DNA of 35,612 bases from Pseudomonadales bacterium (GTDB lineage: Bacteria > Pseudomonadota > Gammaproteobacteria > Pseudomonadales > Azotimanducaceae). This document shows positions 7,685 to 15,450 of the stretch, one piece after another (within the stretch, counting starts at the first letter, position 1; each line of letters begins with the position of its first letter). The stretch is from NCBI GenBank assembly GCA_011525295.1, contig WTGV01000005.1, positions 1 to 35,612 of the forward strand. The letters are read 5' to 3'. The position numbers and the translations under genes were made by a program. The notes under the pieces were generated by a model. The model was not told the DNA's origin and made no database searches. It saw only the letters and a program-made list of their open reading frames with translations.

Positions 7685-9020
7685 GACACTCGACCTTAAT
7701 CTCGATGGACTCTGAATCCGGTTTTACTTCTAATTTATGAGTAACCTGTTTGAACCCTCTACGCGTACCAACAATCTCGTAGGTTCCTGGTAGTACCTCT
7801 AGTGTCTTTGATCGAAACGACCCGATTTCTTTGCCAGGACGGATTCGCAATTTAGTTTTATTGTCAGAGCGTATAGTCACTTCAATAGGAGTCGAGTATA
7901 GTGTGAAAGTATCCTGAAGGAATTGACGAATGGGCTGGGTACGGTCAAAGTCGTTCAAGTGGTCCGTTTTGTCAAGTAATAGTTGAATGTCTTGTCGCTT
8001 ACTGTCGTTCAGACTATTGAAGTCAAAATCTTTGTACTCTATAAGCTCTGCTTCCAAAGCCAACAACTCGCCTACTTCTTCGACCACGATCGCGAAGTCA
8101 TATTCTTCGTTCACGTCCAATTTTTCTACTTCTTCAATATTCACAAGAACATCTTCCCATCGCTCTGTGCTCATAGCGTCCGCCATTTTTTGAACAAGTT
8201 CATCCACTTGATCCAACCGCATATTTTCCGAAACTTCCTCCAATAGTTCTTTTGCTACGGTTGAATTTGGTCGAATGAGTAATGCGGATTCAAGGACTTG
8301 TTCGGCTATGAACCACTCCTTTGCTTCGATACTCTCGTATGCGGCAGTCATCGAAGAATTAAAAGAACTATCTTGTCGATGTGCTTCCAACGAAGCTCGG
8401 GCGTTCGAGATGTCATCTTCGTAGAAGCCATCGGGAAACTGAGGTAGCAACTGTTCCACTTCTTGGAAGTTTCCTGTTGAAACGTGTTCTTGAAGCTCTT
8501 CAACTAAAGGTTTGAGTTGTTCACCTTGTGTTGCCTCTCCGTGTAGTCGAACTAAATCTAAATCTTCAGGAAACCACTCGAGTAGTGAATTTAATTCCGT
8601 GACAGCAATCTCATAGGAAGAGTTCTCGAATAAACCGTCAATTGCTGCGCGTTTTTCCTCGGCTGTTGTTTGAAAGGTCTCTTCTAGTTGAGTGAATGCG
8701 TCAAAGGCTGATTTGAATTTTGGAAGAGCATCACTGAAGTACTCATCGCGGTAGAGGTCCACACCCTTGTTAAAGTCCGTTACAGCAGAGAGAAAGTCTT
8801 CTTCCTCCCACGGTGGTGAAGATAATTCTTCAAGCGTAGGGTATAGTAATTCAATACGTGCTCGCAATTCAAAGGCGTCTTCTTTGTCGATGCAATACTG
8901 GGTCGTCGCGGCTTCTCCTTCGCAGTCGATCAAATCTTCGTCTGTTTCGTCCGCATTCAGGTAACCGACAGTTACGAGACCGAGGAACAAAAACAAACCG
9001 CGTGGATGAGAAACTCTCAT
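7671..9020 (-). CDS. Exported TPR-like protein with C-terminal PEGA-like module
   Basis: 449 residues with a signal peptide (about 1-23, hydrophobic LFLFLGLVTVGYLNA). The body (about 75-350) is all-helical, acidic and arranged in TPR-like pairs, for example DFNKGVDLYRDEYFSDALPKF, with repeated AEQVLESALLIRPNSTVAKEL-type spacing. The last about 75 residues look like one PEGA-like beta module: IEVTIRSDNKTKLRIRPGKE, LPGTYEIVGTRRGFKQ, then a basic end. It shares this PEGA style with the gene that follows and overlaps it by 14 bases, suggesting the two products work in the same periplasmic complex. Exact function is unknown. The TPR call rests on pattern reading, not on a profile search. Confidence 0.7.
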   Translation of the reverse strand: MRVSHPRGLFLFLGLVTVGYLNADETDEDLIDCEGEAATTQYCIDKEDAFELRARIELLYPTLEELSSPPWEEEDFLSAVTDFNKGVDLYRDEYFSDALPKFKSAFDAFTQLEETFQTTAEEKRAAIDGLFENSSYEIAVTELNSLLEWFPEDLDLVRLHGEATQGEQLKPLVEELQEHVSTGNFQEVEQLLPQFPDGFYEDDISNARASLEAHRQDSSFNSSMTAAYESIEAKEWFIAEQVLESALLIRPNSTVAKELLEEVSENMRLDQVDELVQKMADAMSTERWEDVLVNIEEVEKLDVNEEYDFAIVVEEVGELLALEAELIEYKDFDFNSLNDSKRQDIQLLLDKTDHLNDFDRTQPIRQFLQDTFTLYSTPIEVTIRSDNKTKLRIRPGKEIGSFRSKTLEVLPGTYEIVGTRRGFKQVTHKLEVKPDSESIEIKVECRARF

Positions 9021-9038
9021 GTTCTCTGTCGATTAGGT

Positions 9039-10343
9039 CTAATCGTCTTCGTCGAGAATGGTAACTGCGTCGGAATCTTGTGTTTGAGCGTAGATGTCTG
9101 CAAGCATTGAGCGCCATTGCCCAAATTGGTCTTGGACAGTACCGGTGAGAGTCACTATCTTTCCGTTCAAGTCAATGCGTGTAGGTCGAATGGAATTGTG
9201 CAAACTTCGGCTCAGCTCGTTAATCTCTTCCACGGCTTGTTTGTGTAAGTGATTGTCGCGAAACGCGCCAGCAATTAGAGCACCGCCACCAAGAACACCA
9301 GCCGCGGCTGCGTTTTCCGCGGAACGATCGCCGTCTTTCGCCGCACCATCCTCCGCGGCTGCAACAGATGCCGCAACCAACGCGACACCAACGATGGCTT
9401 TAATAGTGCGACCTCGTTTCGCTAATCGTACATCTCGAGCAACCGGGAACGTGTCCTCTTGCCACTTGTCGTAGTCGTCCTCAATCTGGTCGCGAAAGCC
9501 CTCATAATGGTCTTCGATAACCTGCGCAAATTCATCCTCACGGTACATGATCGTCTGAATTCTGCGCCAGCTTTCGGTTTGTTCATCGGGTGCAATTTGA
9601 ATCTCCCAATGACTCCCCTGAACCTCTAAATATTCGTTGTATTCCGGCGAAATGAAGCGAGCAAACGCTAAGTCTCTAGTCGTCGTAATTCTCTGTAATT
9701 CTGAATACCTTGCCTTTTCAGGTCCGACTTTTTCGTTGTGTTCTAACTGTTCAACATGAGCTTTACCACGATCTTTCAGTTCTTCGTAAACATCTTCAGC
9801 AATCTCGTTGTATAGTGGGTCAAACGGATCTCTATTGGTATTTCCATACCTCTCGTGCCAACCCAATTCAACACGGTGTTTCTTAGTGCGTTCGTCAGTC
9901 CAAGCTACACCTCGAGCGTCAACAACTCGATAGGCTATACGCATGGTTTCACTGTCCGATTCAACAATACGGCCGATTAAGTAAATGTCCGCGCTAACTG
10001 AAGCATCCGGAGCGATGACGATTGAATCGAACTGGTTGTACCGATGAATCCATTGCTTCAATTTGAACGCGCTACGGACTGCCTCTGCCTTCCGTAGTTC
10101 GGGCCAAATTCCGTCCTCTTGTTGAACCTGCGTACTTTCCGGAATACCGGGATCGAGCACGGGGATCGCGAGTCGAAGCTCTGGAATGTTCATTTTGGAC
10201 TTTAAAAACTCTTCCTCTTGCTCAACATCCAGAGTCTCAGGAGCTGTGGTTGGTCCAATGCGTGGTCCCACCGACACTCCAAATGTAGACTGCGTTATCG
10301 CTAATGAAAACGCCAACAGTGAAAGGTAGAACGTTAGTTTCAT
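9039..10343 (-). CDS. Exported protein of unknown family with glycine-zipper-like insert (long paralogue)
   Basis: 434 residues with a signal peptide (about 1-22, ending STFG). The mature part begins VSVGPRIGP. The central domain (about 100-300) has distinctive motifs: RYNQFDSIVIAPDASVSADI, GRIVESDSE, VVDARGVAWTDE, GWHERYG, DPFDPLYNEIAEDVY and LAFARFISPEYN. A small-residue hydrophobic insert (about 312-361, IVGVALVAASVAAA and AGVLGGGALIAGAF) resembles a glycine zipper. The end (about 384-420, RPTRIDLNGKIVTLTGTVQD) resembles a BON-like beta unit. A second copy lies at 24420-25613 and lacks the insert. I do not recognise the family. The domain with ASVSADIYLIGRI recalls periplasmic CsgG/LpoB-like folds, which I cannot prove. 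Confidence 0.75.
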   Translation of the reverse strand: MKLTFYLSLLAFSLAITQSTFGVSVGPRIGPTTAPETLDVEQEEEFLKSKMNIPELRLAIPVLDPGIPESTQVQQEDGIWPELRKAEAVRSAFKLKQWIHRYNQFDSIVIAPDASVSADIYLIGRIVESDSETMRIAYRVVDARGVAWTDERTKKHRVELGWHERYGNTNRDPFDPLYNEIAEDVYEELKDRGKAHVEQLEHNEKVGPEKARYSELQRITTTRDLAFARFISPEYNEYLEVQGSHWEIQIAPDEQTESWRRIQTIMYREDEFAQVIEDHYEGFRDQIEDDYDKWQEDTFPVARDVRLAKRGRTIKAIVGVALVAASVAAAEDGAAKDGDRSAENAAAAGVLGGGALIAGAFRDNHLHKQAVEEINELSRSLHNSIRPTRIDLNGKIVTLTGTVQDQFGQWRSMLADIYAQTQDSDAVTILDEDD

Positions 10344-10368
10344 GGTGATATCCTCTACTATCTATTTG

Positions 10369-11145
10369 CTACTCATCAGCATATTCGTAATACTGGTCCC
10401 ACAATGCTTGTTTAGTGTCGGGATCGGTTTCAAGCTCTGCAGCTTCCCGAATCGTTTTCAATACGATGTCTTCATCTTTGGGGTCTAGTAGTACGCGCTT
10501 ACTTTTGTCGTCGTGTTTTGCTGTCGTCGATGTCACTGCCGACGGGTTCAAGTGAGACCCTTCGGACTCTTCCTCAACAGTTTCTTCTGCACTGTCTAGT
10601 GGGGCCATTGTTGTTTCCATTGCGGACTGAGCACTTTCGCGAGCAGCTTCCGCTTGTTGTTGAGTTCGCTCGGTGTCGATTTCCCCTTGCATCTGAGCGA
10701 GCATTTCATCAAACTCATGCATACTAGACTCGAGGTCATTTGACTGAGTAGGTGTGTGTGACTGGGTGGCGGTGTTTGCACCGGGGTTCCCCGCCTCCGT
10801 TCCATCTTCAGTACCATTATTACTGAGTTGGGAATGCACACTGCCCTCGCTAGCCCCTGACCCTCCACCTTCTCCTAGGGTACTATGGATCGACAGAGTG
10901 ACTCCCTCACGACTCAAGCACTCATCGTAGATACGAATGCTCTCTTCCAATGACAGTTCCGGTTCAAAATCGTTCTCGCTGTCGTCGTCTGTCGAACCAC
11001 CGGCCGCTTCTTTTAACTCTTCAAGACACATGTCAAAGGAAGCCTGTTTGGCTTCTTGTTCGTCGGCTGTACAAACTATCACCACAATTCCTAATAGAAT
11101 GGCCAAAACAGATAACTGTAACGTAGATTGTCTAGCTTTCTTCAT
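10369..11145 (-). CDS. Exported low-complexity protein, unknown function
   Basis: 258 residues, no recognised family. Signal peptide at about 1-27 (LQLSVLAILLGIVVIVCTA). The mature start (about 28-80) is helical and acidic and holds two cysteines (FDMCLEELKE and IYDECLSREG) that could form a disulphide. The middle (about 85-205) is disordered, rich in G, S, T, E and Q, with no clear repeat. The end (about 215-258) is helical again: PKDEDIVLKTIREAAELE, then DTKQALWDQYYEYADE. Its start overlaps the two-TM gene upstream by 14 bases and the next gene follows after 25 bases, so it is part of the same unit. The ends are likely docking parts joined by a flexible linker. Confidence 0.65.
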   Translation of the reverse strand: MKKARQSTLQLSVLAILLGIVVIVCTADEQEAKQASFDMCLEELKEAAGGSTDDDSENDFEPELSLEESIRIYDECLSREGVTLSIHSTLGEGGGSGASEGSVHSQLSNNGTEDGTEAGNPGANTATQSHTPTQSNDLESSMHEFDEMLAQMQGEIDTERTQQQAEAARESAQSAMETTMAPLDSAEETVEEESEGSHLNPSAVTSTTAKHDDKSKRVLLDPKDEDIVLKTIREAAELETDPDTKQALWDQYYEYADE

Positions 11146-11896
11146 CGTTCATACTCGAAGCAGTTAGCGCTGCGGAGTGTCCTGGTCGATTTAGTCCTAC
11201 ACGAAATCCGAGAAGACACACTGCTGAAACCACAAACACGGTGATACAGACGCTCAGCGCTTGCAATACTAACAAAGATGTAACCATTCTAGTCCATCCA
11301 TGCGCAGTCGAAGTAGACTCCACAGTCGCGAGAGCCCCATCGAGATTAATCAAATACTCATCGCGAAATTTGTAAGTGAGGTCAACAATGGCTGCTGTCC
11401 GCGCGTCTACATCGGCCATTCGTTTTAGCAGTTCATCCCGTACCATGGACTCGGTGAACAGTTTCAGTTCAAAAAGAAAGTCAACGTCATAATAGTTTGG
11501 TTCTTCGAATTTCGCAAAAGGTGCCATCAGAGACGTGTAGAACTGTTGCAAGTCGTACGATTCACTAAATTTTTCTTCCTCCCGACCAACGAGCTGGTAC
11601 AACGAATCGATGGTTTCAATAGTCTCGTAGACTATGGGAGGTAATTTAGTCTCTCTCGCATCTTCTGCACTTACTGAGGAACGAGGACGCCACGTTGAAT
11701 CAATTGACTCGTACGGGGGCACATACAGAACATGCTTGTAGTTCATCTCAGCTGGCTTTGTCAGGGAAATTCCTAGCCACACGAGTGTTCCGGGTATCGC
11801 AAGAAAAGAGATTGTTGCTAGCAAAATGAGGACGACCCGTGCAACTTTGAGCACGAGCACTTCATAGTCAGCGAACACAGATCTTCGTATGTTCAT
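11132..11896 (-). CDS. Two-TM membrane protein with periplasmic helical domain, unknown function
   Basis: 254 residues, no recognised family. The first TM helix lies at about 14-43 (VLKVARVVLILLATISFLAI and on) and the second at about 204-232 (SLLVLQALSVCITVFVVSAV). About 155 residues between them should face the periplasm; they are helical, with RPRSSVSAEDARETKLPPIV and MADVDARTAAIVDLTYKFRD. The topology resembles receptor-like sensor modules but no HAMP, kinase or GGDEF follows; only about 20 polar residues remain. It begins 17 bases after the PhoPQ-related gene and ends inside the next start. In context it may be an assembly or anchoring part of the envelope cluster; nothing more can be said from sequence. 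Confidence 0.68.
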   Translation of the reverse strand: MNIRRSVFADYEVLVLKVARVVLILLATISFLAIPGTLVWLGISLTKPAEMNYKHVLYVPPYESIDSTWRPRSSVSAEDARETKLPPIVYETIETIDSLYQLVGREEEKFSESYDLQQFYTSLMAPFAKFEEPNYYDVDFLFELKLFTESMVRDELLKRMADVDARTAAIVDLTYKFRDEYLINLDGALATVESTSTAHGWTRMVTSLLVLQALSVCITVFVVSAVCLLGFRVGLNRPGHSAALTASSMNDEES

Positions 11897-11913
11897 ACAG
11901 TTATTGTTCTCGC

Positions 11914-13641
11914 CTAATTCGTAGCATCATCCGGGGTCGAACTGGATATTGGGGGCAAGGTTGGACCTACGCCTACTTCAAGTTGGATGATGCAATCGCG
12001 ATATCCATTAGTCTCTAGAAATCCAGCCAACAATACTCCTTCTAAACGAGGATCTCGTTTGGGATGCCAACAAAAGTAGTCTCTATCGTCGTGTACAACA
12101 TGCTGTGTAAAAGTGGATTTGAATGAATCTGTAAGAAATTCCAATACTTTGGATGGAACTTCGGAATCCGTGCTCTTTGGACAATTGAAGGTTACGTGTC
12201 TGGTGCCCGAATATTCTTTCTCAGCGAAAGGTAGAACCGTAGGTGAAATTGATACAGTGGTGGTTAGTTTTAATGGATAGTGAAATCCAACATCAAACTC
12301 AATTTCGACCATGTGCGCGTGCCAACCAGGACCATCGTCGTCAAACTCGAGTACAAGGGGGCCGGCGTTCAATTCATCCTCGTTCTCGTTTACAAAAATT
12401 AGTTTTTGATGCCAAGTAGGACCTTGTGCTTCAATGCTGTCTTTCTTTCGCAACAATCGAAAGTCTCGAGCGACTGGATTGTGTGCTCGCCACATGCTGA
12501 TCTGCGAGACTTGACCACGAATTTGATCTATTTCGACGGTTGCTGAGTCCGTCCAATTCCATTTAAAACTCGGTATCGGTAGTGCGTTTTGAATTAACCA
12601 ATGAAACGCTGCGATACTCTCTACTACATCCGTATGTTCTAGGCTGTGATCGCTATTTGGCACATAACGCAAGTACTTTTCGCCTTTAAGATCATCCCAA
12701 TAAAACTGCGTCGAATCAAGAAGAAAAAATTCATCGCCCGTAGCGTTGACGCTGAATTTTGGTATTGTTAACTGATCTAGGTATCGATACGGATCGGCAA
12801 TTTGAAAGAATTTGTCCGCTTGAGAGGCATCGATAGTACCGAGTAGCCCTTCTGCAAAGTAATCAGCAATAGCATGCGACCAATAGCCGTAGGCTTTGAA
12901 ATGATGTTCCATCGATCTGGCAGAATTTAACGCATCGAATACTGCTGGTACTATGGCAATGATGCGTTCGTCAGCAACCGCCGACAACCACGAAGTCCAG
13001 CCTCTTTTTGACCCGCCCGTTACTACGAACTCTTTAATCTGAGGGCTTTCAAGTTCTTCTGATGCAGTAATCTCAGTTATCGCGTCGAGGGCACGAACTA
13101 CACTCTTCACCATGGGTAACAAAGGGATCCATTGTGGGTCATCGTGCGCATTGAATTGGGTCCAAGCATGTGCGAGCAGACGATCTTCCCTACGTTCGAT
13201 CGCATCTGCGTTGAATATCAACTTTTGATTTGGAACTTGTCCGAGTAATCCGACAACACTTTGAGTCTGTAGCGCGATCGTTGCCTCCAACGAGTGTTCG
13301 AATTCTGGAGCTGGACGCCCATTTCGCCCTCCCCCGACATACAACAACGCGACTTCGGACTCAGCTTGTTTTGGTATATATAACTCCAACCAATGTTGCC
13401 ATTGAGGGCGGTTCACTTGTTCTGGCGAGAGCCACTCAAGTGACTTCAAATCTATGACAGCAAACGTTAAATCTCCGTGTGTTTCTACTTTCTGGATTTT
13501 CCAAGAAAAACTATCGTCCTTGAGCTCAACGTATTTGGTTAATAAGGAATCTGCTGTACTCCCAACTGCCCCAGTAACGGCAAAAATGAGCACGTACAGC
13601 AAAAACCTGAAAACTTTTAATGTCGGGTGTATTGGATGCAT
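11914..13641 (-). CDS. PhoPQ-activated pathogenicity-related (PqaA-type) alpha/beta hydrolase
   Basis: 575 residues with an N-terminal hydrophobic segment (about 10-28), so exported or anchored. It matches the PhoPQ_related family: LYIPKQ and ALLYVGGGRNG early, then FVVTGGSKRGWTSWLSAVAD with the presumed nucleophile Ser211, then AIVPAVFDALN. Later motifs are FSVNATGDEFFLLDS (probable acid) and YVPNSDHSLEHTD (probable His). The family is named for Salmonella pqaA; the substrate is unknown and a peptidase or esterase role is often assumed. It is the first gene of the run, 17 bases before the two-TM gene, and its upstream region is shared with the divergent MBL gene. The ATG at 13641 is the natural start. 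Confidence 0.85.
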   Translation of the reverse strand: MHPIHPTLKVFRFLLYVLIFAVTGAVGSTADSLLTKYVELKDDSFSWKIQKVETHGDLTFAVIDLKSLEWLSPEQVNRPQWQHWLELYIPKQAESEVALLYVGGGRNGRPAPEFEHSLEATIALQTQSVVGLLGQVPNQKLIFNADAIERREDRLLAHAWTQFNAHDDPQWIPLLPMVKSVVRALDAITEITASEELESPQIKEFVVTGGSKRGWTSWLSAVADERIIAIVPAVFDALNSARSMEHHFKAYGYWSHAIADYFAEGLLGTIDASQADKFFQIADPYRYLDQLTIPKFSVNATGDEFFLLDSTQFYWDDLKGEKYLRYVPNSDHSLEHTDVVESIAAFHWLIQNALPIPSFKWNWTDSATVEIDQIRGQVSQISMWRAHNPVARDFRLLRKKDSIEAQGPTWHQKLIFVNENEDELNAGPLVLEFDDDGPGWHAHMVEIEFDVGFHYPLKLTTTVSISPTVLPFAEKEYSGTRHVTFNCPKSTDSEVPSKVLEFLTDSFKSTFTQHVVHDDRDYFCWHPKRDPRLEGVLLAGFLETNGYRDCIIQLEVGVGPTLPPISSSTPDDATN

Positions 13642-14007
13642 AGCGTGTTGTCGATCTTAACTGATTGAGCACTATCCTTTCACTCTGTTCATACCAGAGA
13701 ATTATCGCGAGTGTCTCTTAATATAGTACACGGTGAAGACCACAATGTAAAAGGTTTGAGTTTCGTGGATTAACTGCGACACTGAGAGCATTGTTCATGT
13801 TCGGTTTGACAAATTGCTGCGTAATCCGTTCCACAAACACCCTTTCGGAACAATCGACATAACTCGGTACGGGGACTTTGAAAATTCTTGAATTCGATTG
13901 ATTCTTACAATCAGGGTGTCGCAAGCAGAAAGAACCTCAACTAAACGCACGGAAAGATGTAGCGCAGATAACGCGGGGGTAACTCAGAAACTGAAGTCAA
14001 CCGACAT
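13642..14007. other. Divergent intergenic region (large cluster / MBL hydrolase)
   Basis: 366 bases without a convincing gene, between two divergent starts, so it should hold the promoters for the ten-gene minus-strand run and for the plus-strand MBL gene. A TTGACA stands at about 13814 on the plus strand but has no good -10 at the right spacing. On the minus strand a GATAAT-type -10 lies near 13705. A GTTCC/GGAAC inverted pair with a loop of about 15 bases lies near 13830-13855. None is strong enough to call. Confidence 0.35.
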
Positions 14008-14685
14008 ATGACAAGCTACGACGGTCTAATCGTCGAACAAATCCAAATTGGACCGATGGCAAATTTCACTTATATCATCGGTGCGGCCGAAACACGTGAA
14101 GTGGTGTTGGTCGATCCTGCTTGGGATGTTAAACACATAATCAAACGAGTCGAAGACAATGACTACACCGTCGCTGCCGCATTGGTCACGCACTACCACC
14201 CAGATCACGTTGGAGGTCACTTTTTTGGACACGACATCGCTGGTGTCGCCGATCTTGTGAGTACCCACCCGGTCAAAATTTATGCACATAAACTTGAAGC
14301 TGACGGGCTCAAACAAATTACTGGATTGTCCGAATCTGACTTAGTAAGAGTAGATTCCGGAGACTCGCTCGACGTTGGAGGTGTCCAAATCGAGTTCTTA
14401 CACACTCCCGGCCATACACCAGGCTCACAGTGTTTTCGAATCAAGAACACGCTGATCGCTGGCGATACTCTATTCATCGACGGGTGCGGTCGAGTAGATT
14501 TACCCGGATCGGATCGCGATGCAATGTTCCATAGTTTGCAAAAGCTCAAGTCCCTCCCTGATGACACGATCCTACTACCCGGACACAATTACAGTAAAGA
14601 ACCGACCGCATCGATTGGTACCGTCAAACAAACCAATGCCTACCTACGTATTCATGATTTGAATACGTGGCAGAACATGATCTGA
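14008..14685 (+). CDS. Metallo-beta-lactamase-fold hydrolase, glyoxalase II-like
   Basis: 225 residues, single domain, no signal peptide. The zinc motif is THYHPDHVGGH (His62, His64, Asp66, His67), with later ligands in HTPGHTPGS and GDTLFIDGCGR, and a final LPGHNYSKEPTASIG. This matches the GloB/persulfide dioxygenase-like branch of the MBL superfamily; GRVDLPGSD is common there. It probably hydrolyses a thioester or acts on a glutathione-type substrate, but the substrate cannot be read from sequence. It lacks the longer C-terminal domain of classic GloB. It is divergent from the large cluster and followed 101 bases later by ssb. Confidence 0.85.
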   Translation: MTSYDGLIVEQIQIGPMANFTYIIGAAETREVVLVDPAWDVKHIIKRVEDNDYTVAAALVTHYHPDHVGGHFFGHDIAGVADLVSTHPVKIYAHKLEADGLKQITGLSESDLVRVDSGDSLDVGGVQIEFLHTPGHTPGSQCFRIKNTLIAGDTLFIDGCGRVDLPGSDRDAMFHSLQKLKSLPDDTILLPGHNYSKEPTASIGTVKQTNAYLRIHDLNTWQNMI

Positions 14686-14786
14686 TTAAGATTTGTGTTT
14701 GGAACTTGCTAGTTTAAAGCTATTTCGATCATCCAACTGATCAAATTCAACCAAAGTATGTCGTAAACCTGAGTGGAGAAACTGAA

Positions 14787-15278
14787 ATGTCCTACGACTT
14801 AAATAAAGTAATGCTCATTGGACGAGCAGGTAAGGATCCAGAGACACGATTCACAAATAACCGTGTCCCCGTTACCTCGTTCTCGCTAGCTACTACTTCG
14901 CGATGGAAAGACAATCAAACCCAAGAGACTCACGAAGAAACAGAATGGCACAATATTGTGTGTTTTGGCCGGTTAGCAGAAATCGCATCTGAATACCTTA
15001 AAAAAGGACAACAGTGTTACATTGAAGGACAACTAAGAACTCAATCTTGGGAACGAGATGGAGTACGCCATTACAAGACGGATATTCGCGCTAGAGAACT
15101 AATCCTTTTGGGTGGGGGCGACGGCAGTAGAAGCCAACGAGAGGGTGGCTATAGTCGTAGTACCTCGACAAGCGGAGCCGATTCCCGCAAACCACAAGAA
15201 AACGTACCTCAACGCAAGATCGAAGATCAAAATACGGAGCTCAGCGCGGATGAGCTCGATGACGACATTCCGTTTTAA
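14787..15278 (+). CDS. ssb: Single-stranded DNA-binding protein
   Basis: 163 residues. The OB-fold occupies about 1-112: MSYDLNKVMLIGRAGKDPE, VTSFSLATTSRW, TEWHNIVCFGRLAEIASEYL and GQCYIEGQLRTQSW-type motifs. A flexible Gly/Ser/Arg-rich linker follows, and the last six residues are DDDIPF, the conserved acidic tip that docks onto repair and replication partners. It binds and protects ssDNA as a tetramer. A GGAG lies upstream of the ATG. It stands alone between the MBL gene and uppP, with no uvrA next to it as in many gammaproteobacteria. Confidence 0.96.
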   Translation: MSYDLNKVMLIGRAGKDPETRFTNNRVPVTSFSLATTSRWKDNQTQETHEETEWHNIVCFGRLAEIASEYLKKGQQCYIEGQLRTQSWERDGVRHYKTDIRARELILLGGGDGSRSQREGGYSRSTSTSGADSRKPQENVPQRKIEDQNTELSADELDDDIPF

Positions 15279-15317
15279 CACATCGTCTACCATACGGACT
15301 CAGAGCATAACGATGGT

Positions 15318-15337
15318 GGCTGATGTGAACGTCAGCC
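15318..15337 (+). terminator. Hairpin after ssb, possible weak terminator
   Basis: GGCTGA and TCAGCC form a perfect six-base-pair stem with an eight-base loop, 40 bases past the ssb stop; the following bases are only weakly T-rich (GTTT). A second hairpin with nearly the same stem follows at 15387. A terminator or processing site is plausible but not proven. Confidence 0.35.
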
Positions 15338-15386
15338 GTTTAAGTCTCATCGACGGGTGAAACTCGAAAGATTTCTTGATTGCGCG

Positions 15387-15402
15387 GCTGATCTAAGTCA
15401 GC
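15387..15402 (+). terminator. Second hairpin before uppP, possible terminator/attenuator
   Basis: GCTGA and TCAGC pair around the six-base loop TCTAAG and are followed by TTGGTTTT. It lies about 48 bases before the favoured uppP ATG. The stem is the same GCTGA/TCAGC unit as in the hairpin at 15318. Either weak termination after ssb or control of uppP is possible. Confidence 0.35.
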
Positions 15403-15450
15403 TTGGTTTTCGCCGATGCGCTGAGCACTCTAACTCTGGAACCTGTTGAA

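Noticed and set aside
13718..13924. 68-codon minus-strand frame in the divergent region
   Set aside because: No family resemblance, no signal or helix pattern, poor start context.
15403..15450. Longer TTG start for uppP
   Set aside because: It abuts a hairpin and would make the protein longer than its family; ATG 15451 gives the normal 270 residues.
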